NCBI RefSeq assembly: GCF_936270145.1
Contig: NZ_OW370537.1
Location: 248,001 to 312,000, forward strand
Reading direction: 5' to 3'
From: Wolbachia endosymbiont of Oedothorax gibbosus
Lineage (GTDB): Bacteria > Pseudomonadota > Alphaproteobacteria > Rickettsiales > Anaplasmataceae
Length of the DNA stretch: 64,000 bases
The translations under genes were made by a program, and so were the position numbers. Below the pieces are notes generated by a model. The model saw only the letters and a program-made list of their open reading frames with translations. It had not been told where the DNA came from and ran no database searches. This document shows positions 51,068 to 60,772 of the stretch, piece by piece (positions within the stretch are counted from its first letter, which is position 1; the number at the start of each line of letters is the position of its first letter).

Positions 51068-52043
51068 ACCCCAGTTGCGGATTAATCAATATAGTAAAAT
51101 CTAGAAATACAGGGCTTTTTAGGCTTCATGGAATATGAAACTAATGTGGAAAAGACGTGCACCAAGAAATTTATTGGAGACCTGTGCCTTGAATGCTCAA
51201 GCTCAAGTCTGTCTTTTAGGTAGCCAAAAACTGTTTCAATAATCGACCTTTTTCTTAAAAAAATCTTTTCTTCAAGTAGCATTAATGTGTTTTTCATACC
51301 TTTTTTTACTTTGGTAACGAGTTTTAGTCCTCTATCGAAGAGTTTTGCAAAGAGCTCTTTCTTTATATAGCCCTTATCACCAAACAAAAGACCAGTCAGT
51401 TTTTCAGTTAATTTTGGTACTGGTTTTCTGTCGTCAACGTTACCTTTAGTAAGTGTAACTCCTTGAATTTCACCTTTTTCATTAATTACCATATGCAATT
51501 TAAAACCAAAAAACCAGCCATATGTAGTCTTTCCAAGCTTTGCCAATCCTTTGAAAACTTTGTTTCTTGAGATTCTTTTTGGATGGCAAACAGCGATAGA
51601 TGTTGCATCTATGTACGAAATCCCTGTCATTTTCGACTGCTCACATAGCCATTGCAAAAGTAATGCTAAATACCATAAAACCCTCGGTTTTAGCCTAATA
51701 AATCTACTATATGTTGGCAAATTTTGAAACTCAGATCCATATAGTGCTTTCAAATAATATGTATAGAAAGATTTAAAGTCCTCACATCTAGATTGTTGAT
51801 AAAGTAAAATTATAGTAAGAATTTCAGAATGCGTAATCTCTGGCGTTCTGGTAGGTTTTTTACTGTTTGGCAGGAGTTTTTCTGCGAAATTTTTGTTTAT
51901 AGCCTTGCAAAAATCGTCTACAAAGCAAAATAATTCTGTTACATTTTTATTCATGGGTAACCTCTCTACTTTTTGATAATATGTTTCCGGAGTTTACCCT
52001 ATTTCCCTATCTTTTTCACTGACTTCTAATCCGCAACTGGGGT
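51068..52043 (-). mobile_element. IS982-family insertion sequence, intact, nested
   Basis: The element is 976 bp with inverted ends ACCCCAGTTGCGGATTA and TAATCCGCAACTGGGGT. It is flanked by the 6-bp duplication TTCAAT (51062-51067 and 52044-52049), and the uninterrupted target is visible in copy 1 of the IS903-like element (CCTTCAATATACG). It carries one intact transposase gene. Confidence 0.92.
51082..51954 (-). CDS. IS982-family transposase
   Basis: A 290-residue DDE transposase. The triad can be placed at D116 (SYIDATSIAVCHPKR), D193 (LLFGDKGYIKK) and E240 (RSIIETVFGYLKDRL), with family marks ITHSEILTIILLYQQSRCEDFKSFY near the N-terminus. It starts at ATG 51954 and has no frameshift. The element looks competent to move. 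Confidence 0.94.
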   Translation of the reverse strand: MNKNVTELFCFVDDFCKAINKNFAEKLLPNSKKPTRTPEITHSEILTIILLYQQSRCEDFKSFYTYYLKALYGSEFQNLPTYSRFIRLKPRVLWYLALLLQWLCEQSKMTGISYIDATSIAVCHPKRISRNKVFKGLAKLGKTTYGWFFGFKLHMVINEKGEIQGVTLTKGNVDDRKPVPKLTEKLTGLLFGDKGYIKKELFAKLFDRGLKLVTKVKKGMKNTLMLLEEKIFLRKRSIIETVFGYLKDRLELEHSRHRSPINFLVHVFSTLVSYSMKPKKPCISRFYYID

Positions 52044-52821
52044 TTCAATATACGATCTTTTTCCGTAATTTACTTCTTCTTTCCATCTTTTTATACCATT
52101 CTCACCATGTAATTTCATTAACTGAATAGCGGCATTTCTATCAAGCATATAATCCAATTTTGGATGCTCTGCTGCGTTGTTTTTCGGAGGAATTTTCGTT
52201 TTTATACCATATTGATTACACAGCTTATAGAGCTTTTCTCTGTCATATGCCCTATCTGCATATAGTACTTTTATGACATACTGAAAATCAACTTCTTTTA
52301 GCAAATCACAAGCTCCATAGTGATCAGAGTAGACACCGTTACTGTATTTTACAGCTATGGCTTTTTTGCTGTTTGTATTCAACATTACATGCAATTTTCT
52401 TGTCTGTTCATAGCTGCGATACTTTCTATCTTCGCTATTTTCTTTGCTATGTGTTGTTGTATATACTAATTCCTGTACTGTCTATAGCAATTTCGATATC
52501 TTCCATATTATTTTCTGCAATCATTGATCTTAATATTGAGTTTCTTTTGATGCTTGTGAATAGCTGATAACTTGCAAATTTTTCCCAATTTGCTCAAGGT
52601 ATCCTGCTATAAACCCAACTCAGGCCTATTCTAAATAAACAAGTTATTATGTGCACCAAAATTACAACTTTATCGCTATAAATATTGTTGCCACCTGGTA
52701 TTTTTGGACCATTCTCGTACCACTTTTCTATGGCTTCGTTGATATAATGAAAAATATTTCCTCTTTTTTCTAGAAATTTGTTATATTCGCTATGGTTACT
52801 GACCCTCATTTTTTGTGGCAT
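52026..52821 (-). pseudogene. IS903-like transposase pseudogene, copy 2 (N-terminal and middle parts)
   Basis: This corresponds to the copy 1 pseudogene, with the same frame breaks. The N-terminal frame (52821-52594) is identical, and the C-terminal frame (52394-52026) ends where the IS982 element enters (KRSYIE|TPVAD). The missing C-terminal portion lies at about 50940-51067. It is inactive. Confidence 0.85.
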
Positions 52822-52907
52822 ATTTTTTCTTTCAAGGTTAAATGGCTATTTTATAATGAATTTTGTCAGTAGCCACCAGATTTTTTCAGTTGCTATGCAA
52901 CAAAGCC

Positions 52908-52930
52908 ATTCCAGTGTCAAGCACTGGAAT
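52908..52930 (+). repeat. Palindromic hairpin next to the IS903-like tip
   Basis: ATTCCAGTG-TCAAG-CACTGGAAT is a perfect 9-bp stem with a 5-nt loop, directly adjoining the IS tip. It is followed by GACATCATCTGTTGTGCAAT, a variant of the block at 54595-54612. Confidence 0.8.
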
Positions 52931-52965
52931 GACATCATCTGTTGTGCAATTTACCTTCAAAAATG

Positions 52966-52997
52966 AATGTTCGTACAGTTATATGTCAAGCACTGGG
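52966..52997 (+). repeat. Short dispersed repeat AATGTTCGTACAGTTATA
   Basis: It reads AATGTTCGTACAGTTATATG then TCAAGCACTGG. The same word occurs at 60711-60745 (AATGTTTGTACAGTTATACG, then TCAAGTACTGG), in reverse at 12112-12125, and in degenerate form at about 4845-4860. It seems to be a second module associated with the palindromic elements. Confidence 0.6.
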
Positions 52998-53154
52998 ATA
53001 ACAAGAAAGGGAACACTGGAATTTTTGTTTCAGCATTAGCCATGCATCTAAACAGATACGTTGCCTTGCAACATCCATGCAGTTATGCGCGTAACACTGA
53101 AAATCAAAAAAAACAAAGAGGCAGACTTAATCTACCTCTTTTGTACTTAGCTGT

Positions 53155-53820
53155 CTAGCCTTTTCCGTTTCCTTTTCCTTTATCAACTTGTTCAACTTCA
53201 GCAATAAGTGAGCCTAAATAAGTGTTAACCCCTTTATTCTCCTCTTTGTTTAAACCTAATTCTTCCAATCTCTTGACTTCATCACTTATTGAAACATATT
53301 CACCTTTATCGTTTTTCTTTGCTAGTGAGTTTATATTCAAGAACACAGTATCAGCAAACACCGCTTTACCATCACCAATTTCACCAGTAACATAGTAATC
53401 TTTGCCGTCTAAGCTGAAGTTTATACGATATTCACCTTCCACATTCTTACCATCTTTATCCTTATTTTTGTTATTTGCTTTTATATCTTCATACACCTCT
53501 TTTGTTACTTGTAACATTACTTTATCATCCTTAACAACAATCTTCGGAGCGTTTAACTCAGATATTTTGTTATTTCTGCTGATAGCATATACTGCTAAAC
53601 CAACCAGTGCAACAGCAACAGTTGCTAATATACCGATTCCAAGTGGTGTAGCTGCAAAAGCTGCAAGTGGAGCAAGCATGCAAGTTGAAGACACCCAATA
53701 TGGTGATGAAAGTGCTACTGCTGCGCCTATGACATACAAAGAAGTAAGTGCAACAAGTGCAGTATTTGTTTTGTGGAACTGACCACGATGATTTGTAAAA
53801 ATTCGCATAAACGACCTCAT
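53155..53820 (-). CDS. Orphan protein with N-terminal membrane segments
   Basis: A 221-residue protein with a short basic N-terminus (MRSFMRIFTNHRGQFHK), hydrophobic spans at about 22-40 and 58-80, and a soluble C-terminal domain rich in Lys, Asp and Glu with strand-like segments (KIVVKDDKVMLQVTKEVYED and EYRINFSLDGKDYYVTGEI). The C-terminus is low complexity (VDKGKGNGKG). I recognise no family. It could be a membrane-anchored protein with an exposed beta-rich domain. Confidence 0.65.
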   Translation of the reverse strand: MRSFMRIFTNHRGQFHKTNTALVALTSLYVIGAAVALSSPYWVSSTCMLAPLAAFAATPLGIGILATVAVALVGLAVYAISRNNKISELNAPKIVVKDDKVMLQVTKEVYEDIKANNKNKDKDGKNVEGEYRINFSLDGKDYYVTGEIGDGKAVFADTVFLNINSLAKKNDKGEYVSISDEVKRLEELGLNKEENKGVNTYLGSLIAEVEQVDKGKGNGKG

Positions 53821-53886
53821 TTAATAAAATATTAATATGCTTAAATTGTGTATAAAAAAACTGTCATAGTCAAGCTTTTTTGCAAA

Positions 53887-54348
53887 TTACCTACCACTTG
53901 AGCCAAAGCCCCCTGCATTGCGGCCGGTTTCTTCTGTGCAGAACTCTTCTTCGTCATCCCAAATTACCTGAGATACAGGAGAAATAAGGATTTGTGCAAT
54001 TCTATCTCCCCTTTTTATTTCGTATGGTTGATTACTTAGATTAATTAGGCAAATCTTCACTTCACCTCGATAATCAGAGTCTATAGTGCCCGGAGAGTTT
54101 AAGACAGTGATTCCATGTTTTGCAGCAAGACCAGAACGTGGGCGAATTTGCCCCTCAAAACCGTTTGGTATTGCAATCACAATTCCAGTTGGAACAAGTA
54201 ATCTCTCAAGTGGATTTAAAACAGCAGAGTCATTCAATGCAGCATAAAGATCCATACCAGCACTCTGCGTAGTTGCATAACATGGAAGAGACAAGTCTTC
54301 TCCGTGTGATAATCTTTTTATTTCTACTTTAATTTTACTTCTTTGCAC
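53887..54348 (-). CDS. dut: dUTP diphosphatase
   Basis: Hydrolyses dUTP to dUMP, keeping uracil out of DNA and feeding thymidylate synthesis. The 153-residue trimeric-type enzyme shows motif 1 (SAGMDLYAA), motif 2 (RPRSGLAAKHGI), motif 3 (NSPGTIDSDYRGEVK), motif 4 (RGDRIAQILI) and motif 5 (RNAGGFGSSGR), all complete. Confidence 0.97.
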   Translation of the reverse strand: MQRSKIKVEIKRLSHGEDLSLPCYATTQSAGMDLYAALNDSAVLNPLERLLVPTGIVIAIPNGFEGQIRPRSGLAAKHGITVLNSPGTIDSDYRGEVKICLINLSNQPYEIKRGDRIAQILISPVSQVIWDDEEEFCTEETGRNAGGFGSSGR

Positions 54349-54680
54349 TCCAATTCACCAGCTTATGAAGACTCAATTATAGCATGTAAATTGTATCTGC
54401 AAAAGTGATAAATGTAAATGATGTCATTCCAGCGTATGACACTGGTTCACCTTATGATGGTGTCATCCAAGTAGCTGACACTGGGATCCAGGAACTGAGT
54501 TGGTGAGTATAAAAGTGGCTGATCTTATGTTAAAACACAGCGTTCTTGATGAGATTGCAGGAAGGCTGGACCCCAGTGTCGGCTACTTGGATGACACCAT
54601 TTGTTGTAAACTCACTTTTACTCTATGGTCTTGCCGTTATCCTAAACAGACACAGAAGTTTAGCTTTAACTTTAAATGGA
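54349..54680. other. Intergenic gap of 332 bp, mostly repeats
   Basis: The gap carries a degenerate palindromic fragment (54423-54446, GTCATTCCAGCGTATGACACTGG), a full long-form element (54461-54597) and the inverted copy of the 12050-12102 repeat. No gene is supported; a 64-residue ORF at 54500-54694 only reads through the repeats. Confidence 0.75.
54461..54597 (+). repeat. Palindromic repeat element, long form
   Basis: The left arm is GTCATCCAAGTAGCTGACAC then TGGGATCCAG; the right arm is CTGGACCCCAGTGTCGGCTAC then TTGGATGACAC. The arms are inverted repeats of each other. The interior (about 85 bp) is homologous to that of 12199-12330 (AGTTGGT, then CGTTCTTGATGA against CGTTTTTGATGG, then GGCTGGA). 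Confidence 0.85.
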
Positions 54681-56492
54681 CTACTCAACCGTGACAGACT
54701 TAGCTAAATTTCTTGGACAATCCACGTCTAACCCTTTTTTTGCTGCAGTAAAGTAAGCAAAGAATTGCATAGCAACACTGTAGATGATTGGAGAGATAAA
54801 ATTATCAGCGTCTGGAAGTTGCACCACATCTGCACAAACTTCCCTTAGGAATGGCGCTCCTTGCTTATCACTGAAGGCAATTACTTTGCCTTTTCTTGCA
54901 ATAATCTCTTGTATATTAGATAGCGTTTTAAAGAATAAACTATCATAAGGGATAATTGCTATAACAAGCACAGTGGAGTCTATTAAAGCAATAGAACCAT
55001 GCTTCATTTCTCCCGCTGCAATACCAATGGTATTAATGTATGAAAGTTCTTTTATTTTCAATGCGCCTTCCATTGCAACTCCGTATGAACTTCCTCTGCC
55101 AATTAAAATAACGTTATTGTGTTCTAATATACTGCCTGATATATGTTGTATTTTCATCACATTTAAAACATGCTCAACATACTTGGGAATAGAGTCGATA
55201 GCGTTGCTTAGCTGTTTTATTCTCTCTCCACCCAGTACACCTTTTATTTTTCCAAGCTCCACGACAAAGCATGCTAAAGTTGCAAGTTGTGCAGAGAAGG
55301 TTTTTGTTGAAGCAACACCAATTTCTGGCCCAGCAAGAGTATGTAACACAATATCTGAGATCTTTTCAATGCTGCTGCTAAATGTATTAGTTATACTAAT
55401 GATTGTTTGCTTCTGTGATTTTGCATAACGCAGCGCTTCTATGGTATCTGCAGTTTCACCAGATTGAGAGATGAATAACCCAATGCTGCCTTCTTCTAAC
55501 TTGACGTTGCTATACCTAAATTCTGATGAGATTTCTAGATATACTCGAACTTGAGCAACACTTTCTAGCCAATACTTCGCTATTAGCCCAGCAAAATAAG
55601 ATGACCCGCATCCAACTATAGTAATGTAACTCAGCTCAGAAAACAATTTTTTGTTAACCTCTTTATATTGCTTGTAAAATTGATTTATTGTTTTGTTTAA
55701 TGCACGCGGTTGCTCAAAAATCTCTTTTAGCATGAAGCTAGAGTAACCATTTTTGCTAATTAGAAAATCACTTGGACTACTATTTTCTATACTGCGTTTA
55801 ACTTGTGTACCATTGTTGTATATACTAACTCCACTAGATTTTACTACTGCAATGTCATCATCTTCCAAATGCGATATTCTTTCCACAAATGCACTTAAAG
55901 CATTAGAATCAGATGCAGCAAACACTGTGTTACAGTTATAGCCTATTGCTAAAGGCAAATTTCTCTTCGCAACAAATAAGGCGTCTGGATATTCTGCAAA
56001 TAATAAGACCAAGGCAAATGAGCCATGTAAGTTGTTTAAACACTTAAATAGAGAATCAACTGGCGACAATCCTTCATCAAGATATAAGGTTAGCATGTTT
56101 GGTATGATCTCTGTGTCAGTGTCAGTATGGAATGACATTCCCCTTTCTTCTAGACCCTTTTTTAGCAGATTGTAATTCTCAATTATGCCGTTATGAGCAA
56201 CAACAACGTTATTTGTATGAATGGGGTGAGCATTTTTAAGGCCTGGAACTCCATGTGTAGCCCAGCGAGTATGTGCTATACCAACTGTACTGTGAGACAT
56301 CTTGCTGTCATCAACAACTTCACATAACCTTTTGACTTTACCTTCTGATTTTTTGACTTCTATCTTACCTTCATTATTTATGATTGCTATACCCGAAGAA
56401 TCATATCCCCTATATTCCAATTTTTGCAACCCAGTTAGTAAAGTCGGTATTACTGAATAACCGCTACTTACTACACCAAATATTCCACACAC
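54681..56492 (-). CDS. glmS: Glutamine--fructose-6-phosphate aminotransferase (isomerizing)
   Basis: Makes glucosamine-6-phosphate for UDP-GlcNAc. I start it at GTG 56492 because the next codon gives Cys as residue 2 (CGIFGVV), which becomes the N-terminal nucleophile of the Ntn amidotransferase after Met removal; the frame itself is open from TTG 56498. The amidotransferase domain shows RWATHGVPGLKNAHPIHTNNVVVAHNGIIENY, and two SIS domains follow (GCGSSYFAG, SQSGETADTIEALRYAK and GRGSSYGVAMEGALKIKELSYI, ending DCPRNLAKSVTVE). 603 residues, normal length. Confidence 0.97.
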   Translation of the reverse strand: MCGIFGVVSSGYSVIPTLLTGLQKLEYRGYDSSGIAIINNEGKIEVKKSEGKVKRLCEVVDDSKMSHSTVGIAHTRWATHGVPGLKNAHPIHTNNVVVAHNGIIENYNLLKKGLEERGMSFHTDTDTEIIPNMLTLYLDEGLSPVDSLFKCLNNLHGSFALVLLFAEYPDALFVAKRNLPLAIGYNCNTVFAASDSNALSAFVERISHLEDDDIAVVKSSGVSIYNNGTQVKRSIENSSPSDFLISKNGYSSFMLKEIFEQPRALNKTINQFYKQYKEVNKKLFSELSYITIVGCGSSYFAGLIAKYWLESVAQVRVYLEISSEFRYSNVKLEEGSIGLFISQSGETADTIEALRYAKSQKQTIISITNTFSSSIEKISDIVLHTLAGPEIGVASTKTFSAQLATLACFVVELGKIKGVLGGERIKQLSNAIDSIPKYVEHVLNVMKIQHISGSILEHNNVILIGRGSSYGVAMEGALKIKELSYINTIGIAAGEMKHGSIALIDSTVLVIAIIPYDSLFFKTLSNIQEIIARKGKVIAFSDKQGAPFLREVCADVVQLPDADNFISPIIYSVAMQFFAYFTAAKKGLDVDCPRNLAKSVTVE

Positions 56493-56516
56493 AACCAAGT
56501 GAACCTTTTTTTAGAG

Positions 56517-56960
56517 TTATGAGGCATTTTTACCTTTATCGTCTTTTTCCTTTATACTTTCCTCTGGTTGATTTTTATTTTTTCTATCATTCTTTTCGAT
56601 TTTGCCTTTTTCAATTGGTTTAGCTGCTACTTTCTGAGCTTCTTTGTTTAAAACTTCAGATATAGCGGACCTTAGGACTTTTATCTCAACTTTTGGTGCT
56701 ATTTCTATTATAAATTGTGCATTTGCTCCATCAACCTTGTTAACTTCACCTATTATACCACCAGAAGTAATGACTGTATCACCACGCTTTATTTGATCTA
56801 TCATCTTTCTATGTTCTTTTAGTTTTTTTTGTTGCGGGCGAATAATGAGAAAATAAAATACCACAAATATTAAAATCAATGGAATAAAACTAGCAAAAGA
56901 TGCGCCGATACTTGATGCATTGCTAGTTGCATCTGCTGCAAAAACTTCAGAAATGAACAT
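56517..56960 (-). CDS. yajC: Preprotein translocase subunit YajC
   Basis: A 147-residue accessory subunit of the SecDF complex. It has one membrane span (about 20-45, FIPLILIFVVFYFLIIRPQQKK, including the conserved IRPQQKK) and KRGDTVITSGGIIGEVNKV, then a longer than usual Lys/Glu-rich C-terminal tail (about 105-147). It starts at ATG 56960. Confidence 0.95.
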   Translation of the reverse strand: MFISEVFAADATSNASSIGASFASFIPLILIFVVFYFLIIRPQQKKLKEHRKMIDQIKRGDTVITSGGIIGEVNKVDGANAQFIIEIAPKVEIKVLRSAISEVLNKEAQKVAAKPIEKGKIEKNDRKNKNQPEESIKEKDDKGKNAS

Positions 56961-57100
56961 ATTTAATCCTAATTGTTAACGATAAAAATAAACCTATTTA
57001 AGTATTAATTGCAATACCATACCATGTCAAGTTTGGTGAAGGCATTTCTCAATACCGGCAATAATACTGCAAATTCTAAGTTATGCTAAAACCAATATGA

Positions 57101-57174
57101 CGGGAGTGATGAGACTTGAACTCACGACCTCATGCGTGACAGGCATGCGCTCTAACCAACTGAGCTACACCCCC
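57101..57174 (-). tRNA. tRNA-Asp (GTC)
   Basis: On the minus strand the acceptor stem is GGGGGTG/CACTCCC (one G-U pair) with discriminator G, as expected for Asp. The anticodon GTC lies in loop CTGTCAC closed by CATGC/GCATG. The D arm is GCTCAGTTGGTTAGAGC and the T arm GTGAGTTCAAGTCTCAT. No CCA is encoded. Confidence 0.95.
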
Positions 57175-57364
57175 CTAATTTCTTTTTAGCGTTTTCGGGC
57201 TTCGACTTTAAAGCTAATAAACATGTTGCCCTTTGTCAATATTTTTTGTTTGCGCTTTGCTGTCTTTTCTATTACTATATAAATAATTTAATTTCACACA
57301 TGGCTTGTACAAGTAGTCCCTTTAGGGCAATGCCATGGAAGATAAACTATTTGGAGGAATAAAT

Positions 57365-58210
57365 ATGGCAAGTTTGCCTGAAGTCACTGTGCGTGATTTA
57401 GCCGGGTCTGGTGTACATTTTGGTCACAAAATTAGTCGCTGGAACGCAAAAATGGCTCCATACATATATGGAGTGCATCAAGAAAATCGTATACATATAA
57501 TTGATTTGCAAAAAACACTACCGTTGCTACAGATGGCCATGAAGGCTTTATATGACGTTGCATCTCAAGGTGGTCGCATTCTATTTGTTGGTACAAAATT
57601 TCAAGCTTTTGATATTATTGCAAGTGAAGCGATTCGTTGTGGTCAGTATTATGTGAATCATCGATGGCTTGGCGGTATGCTTACTAATTGGGACACTGTT
57701 TCTTCTTCGATAAAAACCTTGATGCAATATGAGAAAATATTAAATGACGAGGATAGCATTTTAACAAAGAAAGAATTGGGGAACATTGAAAAGAAAAAGC
57801 AAAAGCTTGATAAGGCGCTTGGTGGTATTAGAGAAATGGGAGCAATTCCTGATATCTTATTCATCATTGATACTAATAAAGAGCATATAGCGGTTAAGGA
57901 AGCTAAGAAGTTAGGAATTCCAATAGTTGCAATACTTGATACTAATTCTGATCCAGATGATATTACTTATCCAATACCTGGAAATGATGACTCAAGAAAA
58001 TCAATAGAGCTCTATTGTAAATTAGCTACCGACTCTATATTAGCTGGAATAGAGTCTAGTCTAGCAAGATCTGGAGTTAAGATTGATGATATAAGGGGTG
58101 ATGAGTTTATTCAAGAAAAAGAAGATGGTATTGTGCAAACTAAAAGAAGACGTAGTAAAGTTTATAAAGAAGAAAGGGAGGTAGTAACAAATGAAGACGA
58201 ATCCAGATGA
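57365..58210 (+). CDS. rpsB: 30S ribosomal protein S2
   Basis: From ATG 57365 ([21 protein letters not shown]) it has 281 residues; GGAGG at 57352-57356 supports this start over ATG 57335. It shows [42 protein letters not shown] and [15 protein letters not shown]. The last 20 nt overlap tsf, the usual rpsB-tsf arrangement with translational coupling. Confidence 0.97.
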   Translation: MASLPEVTVRDLAGSGVHFGHKISRWNAKMAPYIYGVHQENRIHIIDLQKTLPLLQMAMKALYDVASQGGRILFVGTKFQAFDIIASEAIRCGQYYVNHRWLGGMLTNWDTVSSSIKTLMQYEKILNDEDSILTKKELGNIEKKKQKLDKALGGIREMGAIPDILFIIDTNKEHIAVKEAKKLGIPIVAILDTNSDPDDITYPIPGNDDSRKSIELYCKLATDSILAGIESSLARSGVKIDDIRGDEFIQEKEDGIVQTKRRRSKVYKEEREVVTNEDESR

Positions 58211-59051
58211 TATAAGAGAATTACGTGATAGAACAGGGCTTGGCTTAAGTGACTGTAAAAAAGCATTAGAAGAATGTGATGGTGACATTAAGAAAGCCGT
58301 TGATAAGTTGCGTACAATAGGTCTTGCTAAAGCTGACAAAAAATCTGATAGAGTAGCTTCAGATGGGCTCGTTGCTATGTGTTTGACTGAAAATTATGGT
58401 ACATTGGTTGAACTCAATTGCGAAACCGATTTTGTTGCAAGGAATGAGAAATTTATAGAGTTAGTTTCAAATTTAGCATCAATTGCTCATCAAGAACGCT
58501 GTATTAGCGTTGATGAGTTAAAAAATGCCAAGTATGAAAGCATTGGCACAGTGCAGGAAGCTATTATGAATGGTACGTCAGTTCTTGGTGAGAAGCTAGA
58601 GTTAAGCAAGCTTTGTTACTTAGAAGCTAAGGATGGAGTTATTGCTGGCTACGTACACGGTGATGTACGTGGTTTAGGTAAAACTGGCGCTTTAGTTGCA
58701 TTGCAATCACCCGGTGATAAGGTGAAGTTACAAGAGATTGGGAAACAAATAGCGATGCATGTAGTTGCTATGAAGCCTGAAGCTTTGTCTATAGATGATT
58801 TAGATCAAATGAAGTTGAACAATGAACGTTCTATAATTGAAGAGCAAGTGAGGAGCTTAAATAAACCTGAAGAAGTAGCAAAAAAAATAGTAGATGGACG
58901 AATGGCTAAGTACTATGAAGAAGTTGTTTTACTAGAACAAAAGTTCATAAAGGATGATAAAATGAAGGTTTCTGATTTTATAAAATCAAGCGGGATGAGT
59001 GCTATTAAATTATCTGATTACAAGTTACTTATTTTGGGCAGTGCAAACTAA
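58191..59051 (+). CDS. tsf: Elongation factor Ts
   Basis: The GDP-exchange factor for EF-Tu. The 286-residue protein shows the N-terminal UBA-like domain and signature ([31 protein letters not shown]), [13 protein letters not shown], and [18 protein letters not shown]. The start ATG 58191 follows GGGAGG and lies inside the end of rpsB. Confidence 0.97.
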   Translation: MKTNPDDIRELRDRTGLGLSDCKKALEECDGDIKKAVDKLRTIGLAKADKKSDRVASDGLVAMCLTENYGTLVELNCETDFVARNEKFIELVSNLASIAHQERCISVDELKNAKYESIGTVQEAIMNGTSVLGEKLELSKLCYLEAKDGVIAGYVHGDVRGLGKTGALVALQSPGDKVKLQEIGKQIAMHVVAMKPEALSIDDLDQMKLNNERSIIEEQVRSLNKPEEVAKKIVDGRMAKYYEEVVLLEQKFIKDDKMKVSDFIKSSGMSAIKLSDYKLLILGSAN

Positions 59052-59061
59052 ATGGCAAGAA

Positions 59062-59796
59062 ATGTCTTCCTTAGCAGATAAAGTAAAATACTCTAGAGTG
59101 TTATTGAAGATCTCTGGTGAAGCTTTGATGGGATCAAAGCAATTTGGTCACGATATGGAGACTATAGGTGAGTTATCTAAAGGCATAGTTGAAGTTTGTA
59201 ATCTTGGAGTTCAGGTATGTATTGTTGTTGGTGGTGGTAATATCTTTCGTGGCACATCTGCGTCTTTAAGTGGTTGTGAAAGAGCAAGTAGTGATTATAT
59301 TGGAATGCTTGCAACTATAATCAATGCTTTAATTTTACAAAACTTTTTAGAAAAAAATTTAATAGCTTCTAGGGTATTATCTGCAATACCCATGGCCACT
59401 GTATGTGAACCTTACATAAGAAGGAAAGCTATTCGTCATTTAGAAAAAGGTAGAGTGGTAATTTTTGCAGCAGGCACAGGCAACCCATTTTTTACTACAG
59501 ATACAGCTGCAGCCTTACGTGCTGTTGAAATGAATTGTGATGTTATTCTAAAGGGTACACAAGTAAATGGTGTATACTCTGCTGATCCGAAAAAAAATGA
59601 GGATGCTGTAATGTATGATAGGCTTTCTTACACGGATTTATTGACTCGTGATTTAAAAGTTATGGATGCATCAGCAATTTCACTTGCTCGTGAGAATTCT
59701 ATTCCAATTATAGTTTTTTCTTTGAAGGGAGAAAAAATAGTCAATATTATTAAGGGTCAAGGTACTTATACTATAGTTTCAGATTGTAAACAGTAG
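59062..59796 (+). CDS. pyrH: Uridylate (UMP) kinase
   Basis: Phosphorylates UMP to UDP. I start it at ATG 59062 ([24 protein letters not shown]), 10 bp after the tsf stop; the frame is open to 58999 inside tsf. It shows the amino-acid-kinase-fold motifs [46 protein letters not shown] and [20 protein letters not shown]. 244 residues, normal length. It links pyrimidine synthesis (carA, pyrC) to nucleotide pools. Confidence 0.97.
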   Translation: MSSLADKVKYSRVLLKISGEALMGSKQFGHDMETIGELSKGIVEVCNLGVQVCIVVGGGNIFRGTSASLSGCERASSDYIGMLATIINALILQNFLEKNLIASRVLSAIPMATVCEPYIRRKAIRHLEKGRVVIFAAGTGNPFFTTDTAAALRAVEMNCDVILKGTQVNGVYSADPKKNEDAVMYDRLSYTDLLTRDLKVMDASAISLARENSIPIIVFSLKGEKIVNIIKGQGTYTIVSDCKQ

Positions 59797-59803
59797 GTAA
59801 TTT

Positions 59804-60361
59804 ATGTTAAATGAAATAAAAGCTAAAACAAAAGAAAGAATGCTAAAAACTATTCAGTCCTTTCATGATGATATTAAAGGTGTACGCACTGGTAGAGCTA
59901 GCGCATCGTTGCTTGATGGTATAGTTGTAAATATCTATGGTGGACATCAAAAGTTAAATCAGGTTGCAGGCGTTTCAGTTATAGATAACAAAACTCTATC
60001 AATTAAAGTTTGGGATATCGGTGTTATAGGTGAAGTAAAAAATGCTATATTAAATGCCAACTTGAATTTAAATCCTGTTGTTGAGGGCAATACCATACGT
60101 ATAGCTCTTCCGGACTTAACACAAGAAACCCGTGAAAAATTAGTGAAATTGTTGCATCAGTTTGCTGAAAATGCACGGATTGCCATTAGAAATATACGTA
60201 GAGATATTATAGAAGAAATAGAAAAAATGAAGGAAAATAAAGAAATCTCAGAAGATGATTTTCATGGCACTAAAAAGGAAATACAAAATATTACTGATGA
60301 TAACATAAAAAAGATTGATGGTGAATTGTCCATCAAAGAAAAGGATATATTGCATCACTAA
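59804..60361 (+). CDS. frr: Ribosome recycling factor
   Basis: A 185-residue RRF that splits post-termination ribosomes together with EF-G. It shows the coiled-coil domain (KGVRTGRASASLLDGIVVNIYG), then IALPDLTQETREKLVKLLHQFAENARIAIRNIRRD. The length is standard. It lies 7 bp after pyrH. Confidence 0.97.
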   Translation: MLNEIKAKTKERMLKTIQSFHDDIKGVRTGRASASLLDGIVVNIYGGHQKLNQVAGVSVIDNKTLSIKVWDIGVIGEVKNAILNANLNLNPVVEGNTIRIALPDLTQETREKLVKLLHQFAENARIAIRNIRRDIIEEIEKMKENKEISEDDFHGTKKEIQNITDDNIKKIDGELSIKEKDILHH

Positions 60362-60531
60362 GGTAATATGAAAGAAGCCTTCAGTAGTGAAAAAGAAAAA
60401 ATTACATGCAAGGGTGCCATGGAGGTAGCAGGCACACAACCGTATAAACGTTGCAATATTGCACAATATTATACAGTAAATGATGTCATTCCTGTGCTCT
60501 CTTTCATGTCATCCAAGTGCCTTTTTTCCCT

Positions 60532-60665
60532 GTCATCCCAGTGCGTGACACTGGGATCCATCTTATTTTCATCATGGACATTATATGCCCCAAGAATCTG
60601 TTGTTCATTGCATAATTTGCAAATATTTTTATACTTAGATCCCAGTGTCACGCACTGGGATGACA
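60532..60665 (+). repeat. Palindromic repeat element, long form, nearly perfect arms
   Basis: The left arm is GTCATCCCAGTGCGTGACAC then TGGGATCC; the right arm is GGATCCCAGTGTCACGCACT then GGGATGAC (right GGATCC read as AGATCCC). The arms are inverted repeats and each contains an internal CCAGTG/CACTGG hairpin. The roughly 78-bp interior (CATCTTATTTTCATCATGGA region) shows no clear similarity to the interiors at 12 kb and 54 kb. Confidence 0.88.
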
Positions 60666-60710
60666 GGAAAAAGGGCTACGGGATGACACCTTTCAAGTGT
60701 CCCAAATCAC

Positions 60711-60745
60711 AATGTTTGTACAGTTATACGTCAAGTACTGGAATG
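60711..60745 (+). repeat. Short dispersed repeat AATGTTTGTACAGTTATACG
   Basis: This is the second copy of the module at 52966-52997, ending TCAAGTACTGGAATG. The two share 17 of the first 20 bases and the following TCAAG(C/T)ACTGG. It is about 28 bp upstream of uppS. Confidence 0.6.
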
Positions 60746-60772
60746 ATATCGAGTAGTTTAGGTGAACTTTAA

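Larger units (their letters stand above)
50877..52907 (-). mobile_element. IS5-family (IS903-like) element, copy 2, split by an IS982-family element
   Basis: The tips GGCTTTGTTGCAT and ATGCAACAAAGCC match copy 1. Removing the 976-bp IS982 element and its 6-bp duplication leaves 1049 bp, the same length as copy 1. The flanks are again inverted half-palindromes (GACACTGGGAT on the left, ATTCCAGTGTC on the right) and no 9-bp duplication is evident. A few substitutions separate the copies (DFQYVIKVLYADR here, DFQHAIKALYADR in copy 1), and they share the transposase breaks. Confidence 0.88.
60362..60772. other. Intergenic gap of 411 bp with palindromic elements
   Basis: The gap interrupts the otherwise tight frr-uppS spacing. 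It contains a short fragment (60482-60516), a full element with internal spacer (60532-60665) and the AATGTTTGTACAGTTATACG module (60711-60745). The ORF at 60368-60772 reads through all of these without protein-like composition, so I do not call it a gene. Confidence 0.8.

Noticed and set aside
60368..60772. A 134-residue frame between frr and uppS
   Set aside because: It consists mostly of palindromic repeats (repeated [17 protein letters not shown] translation) and has no conserved features.
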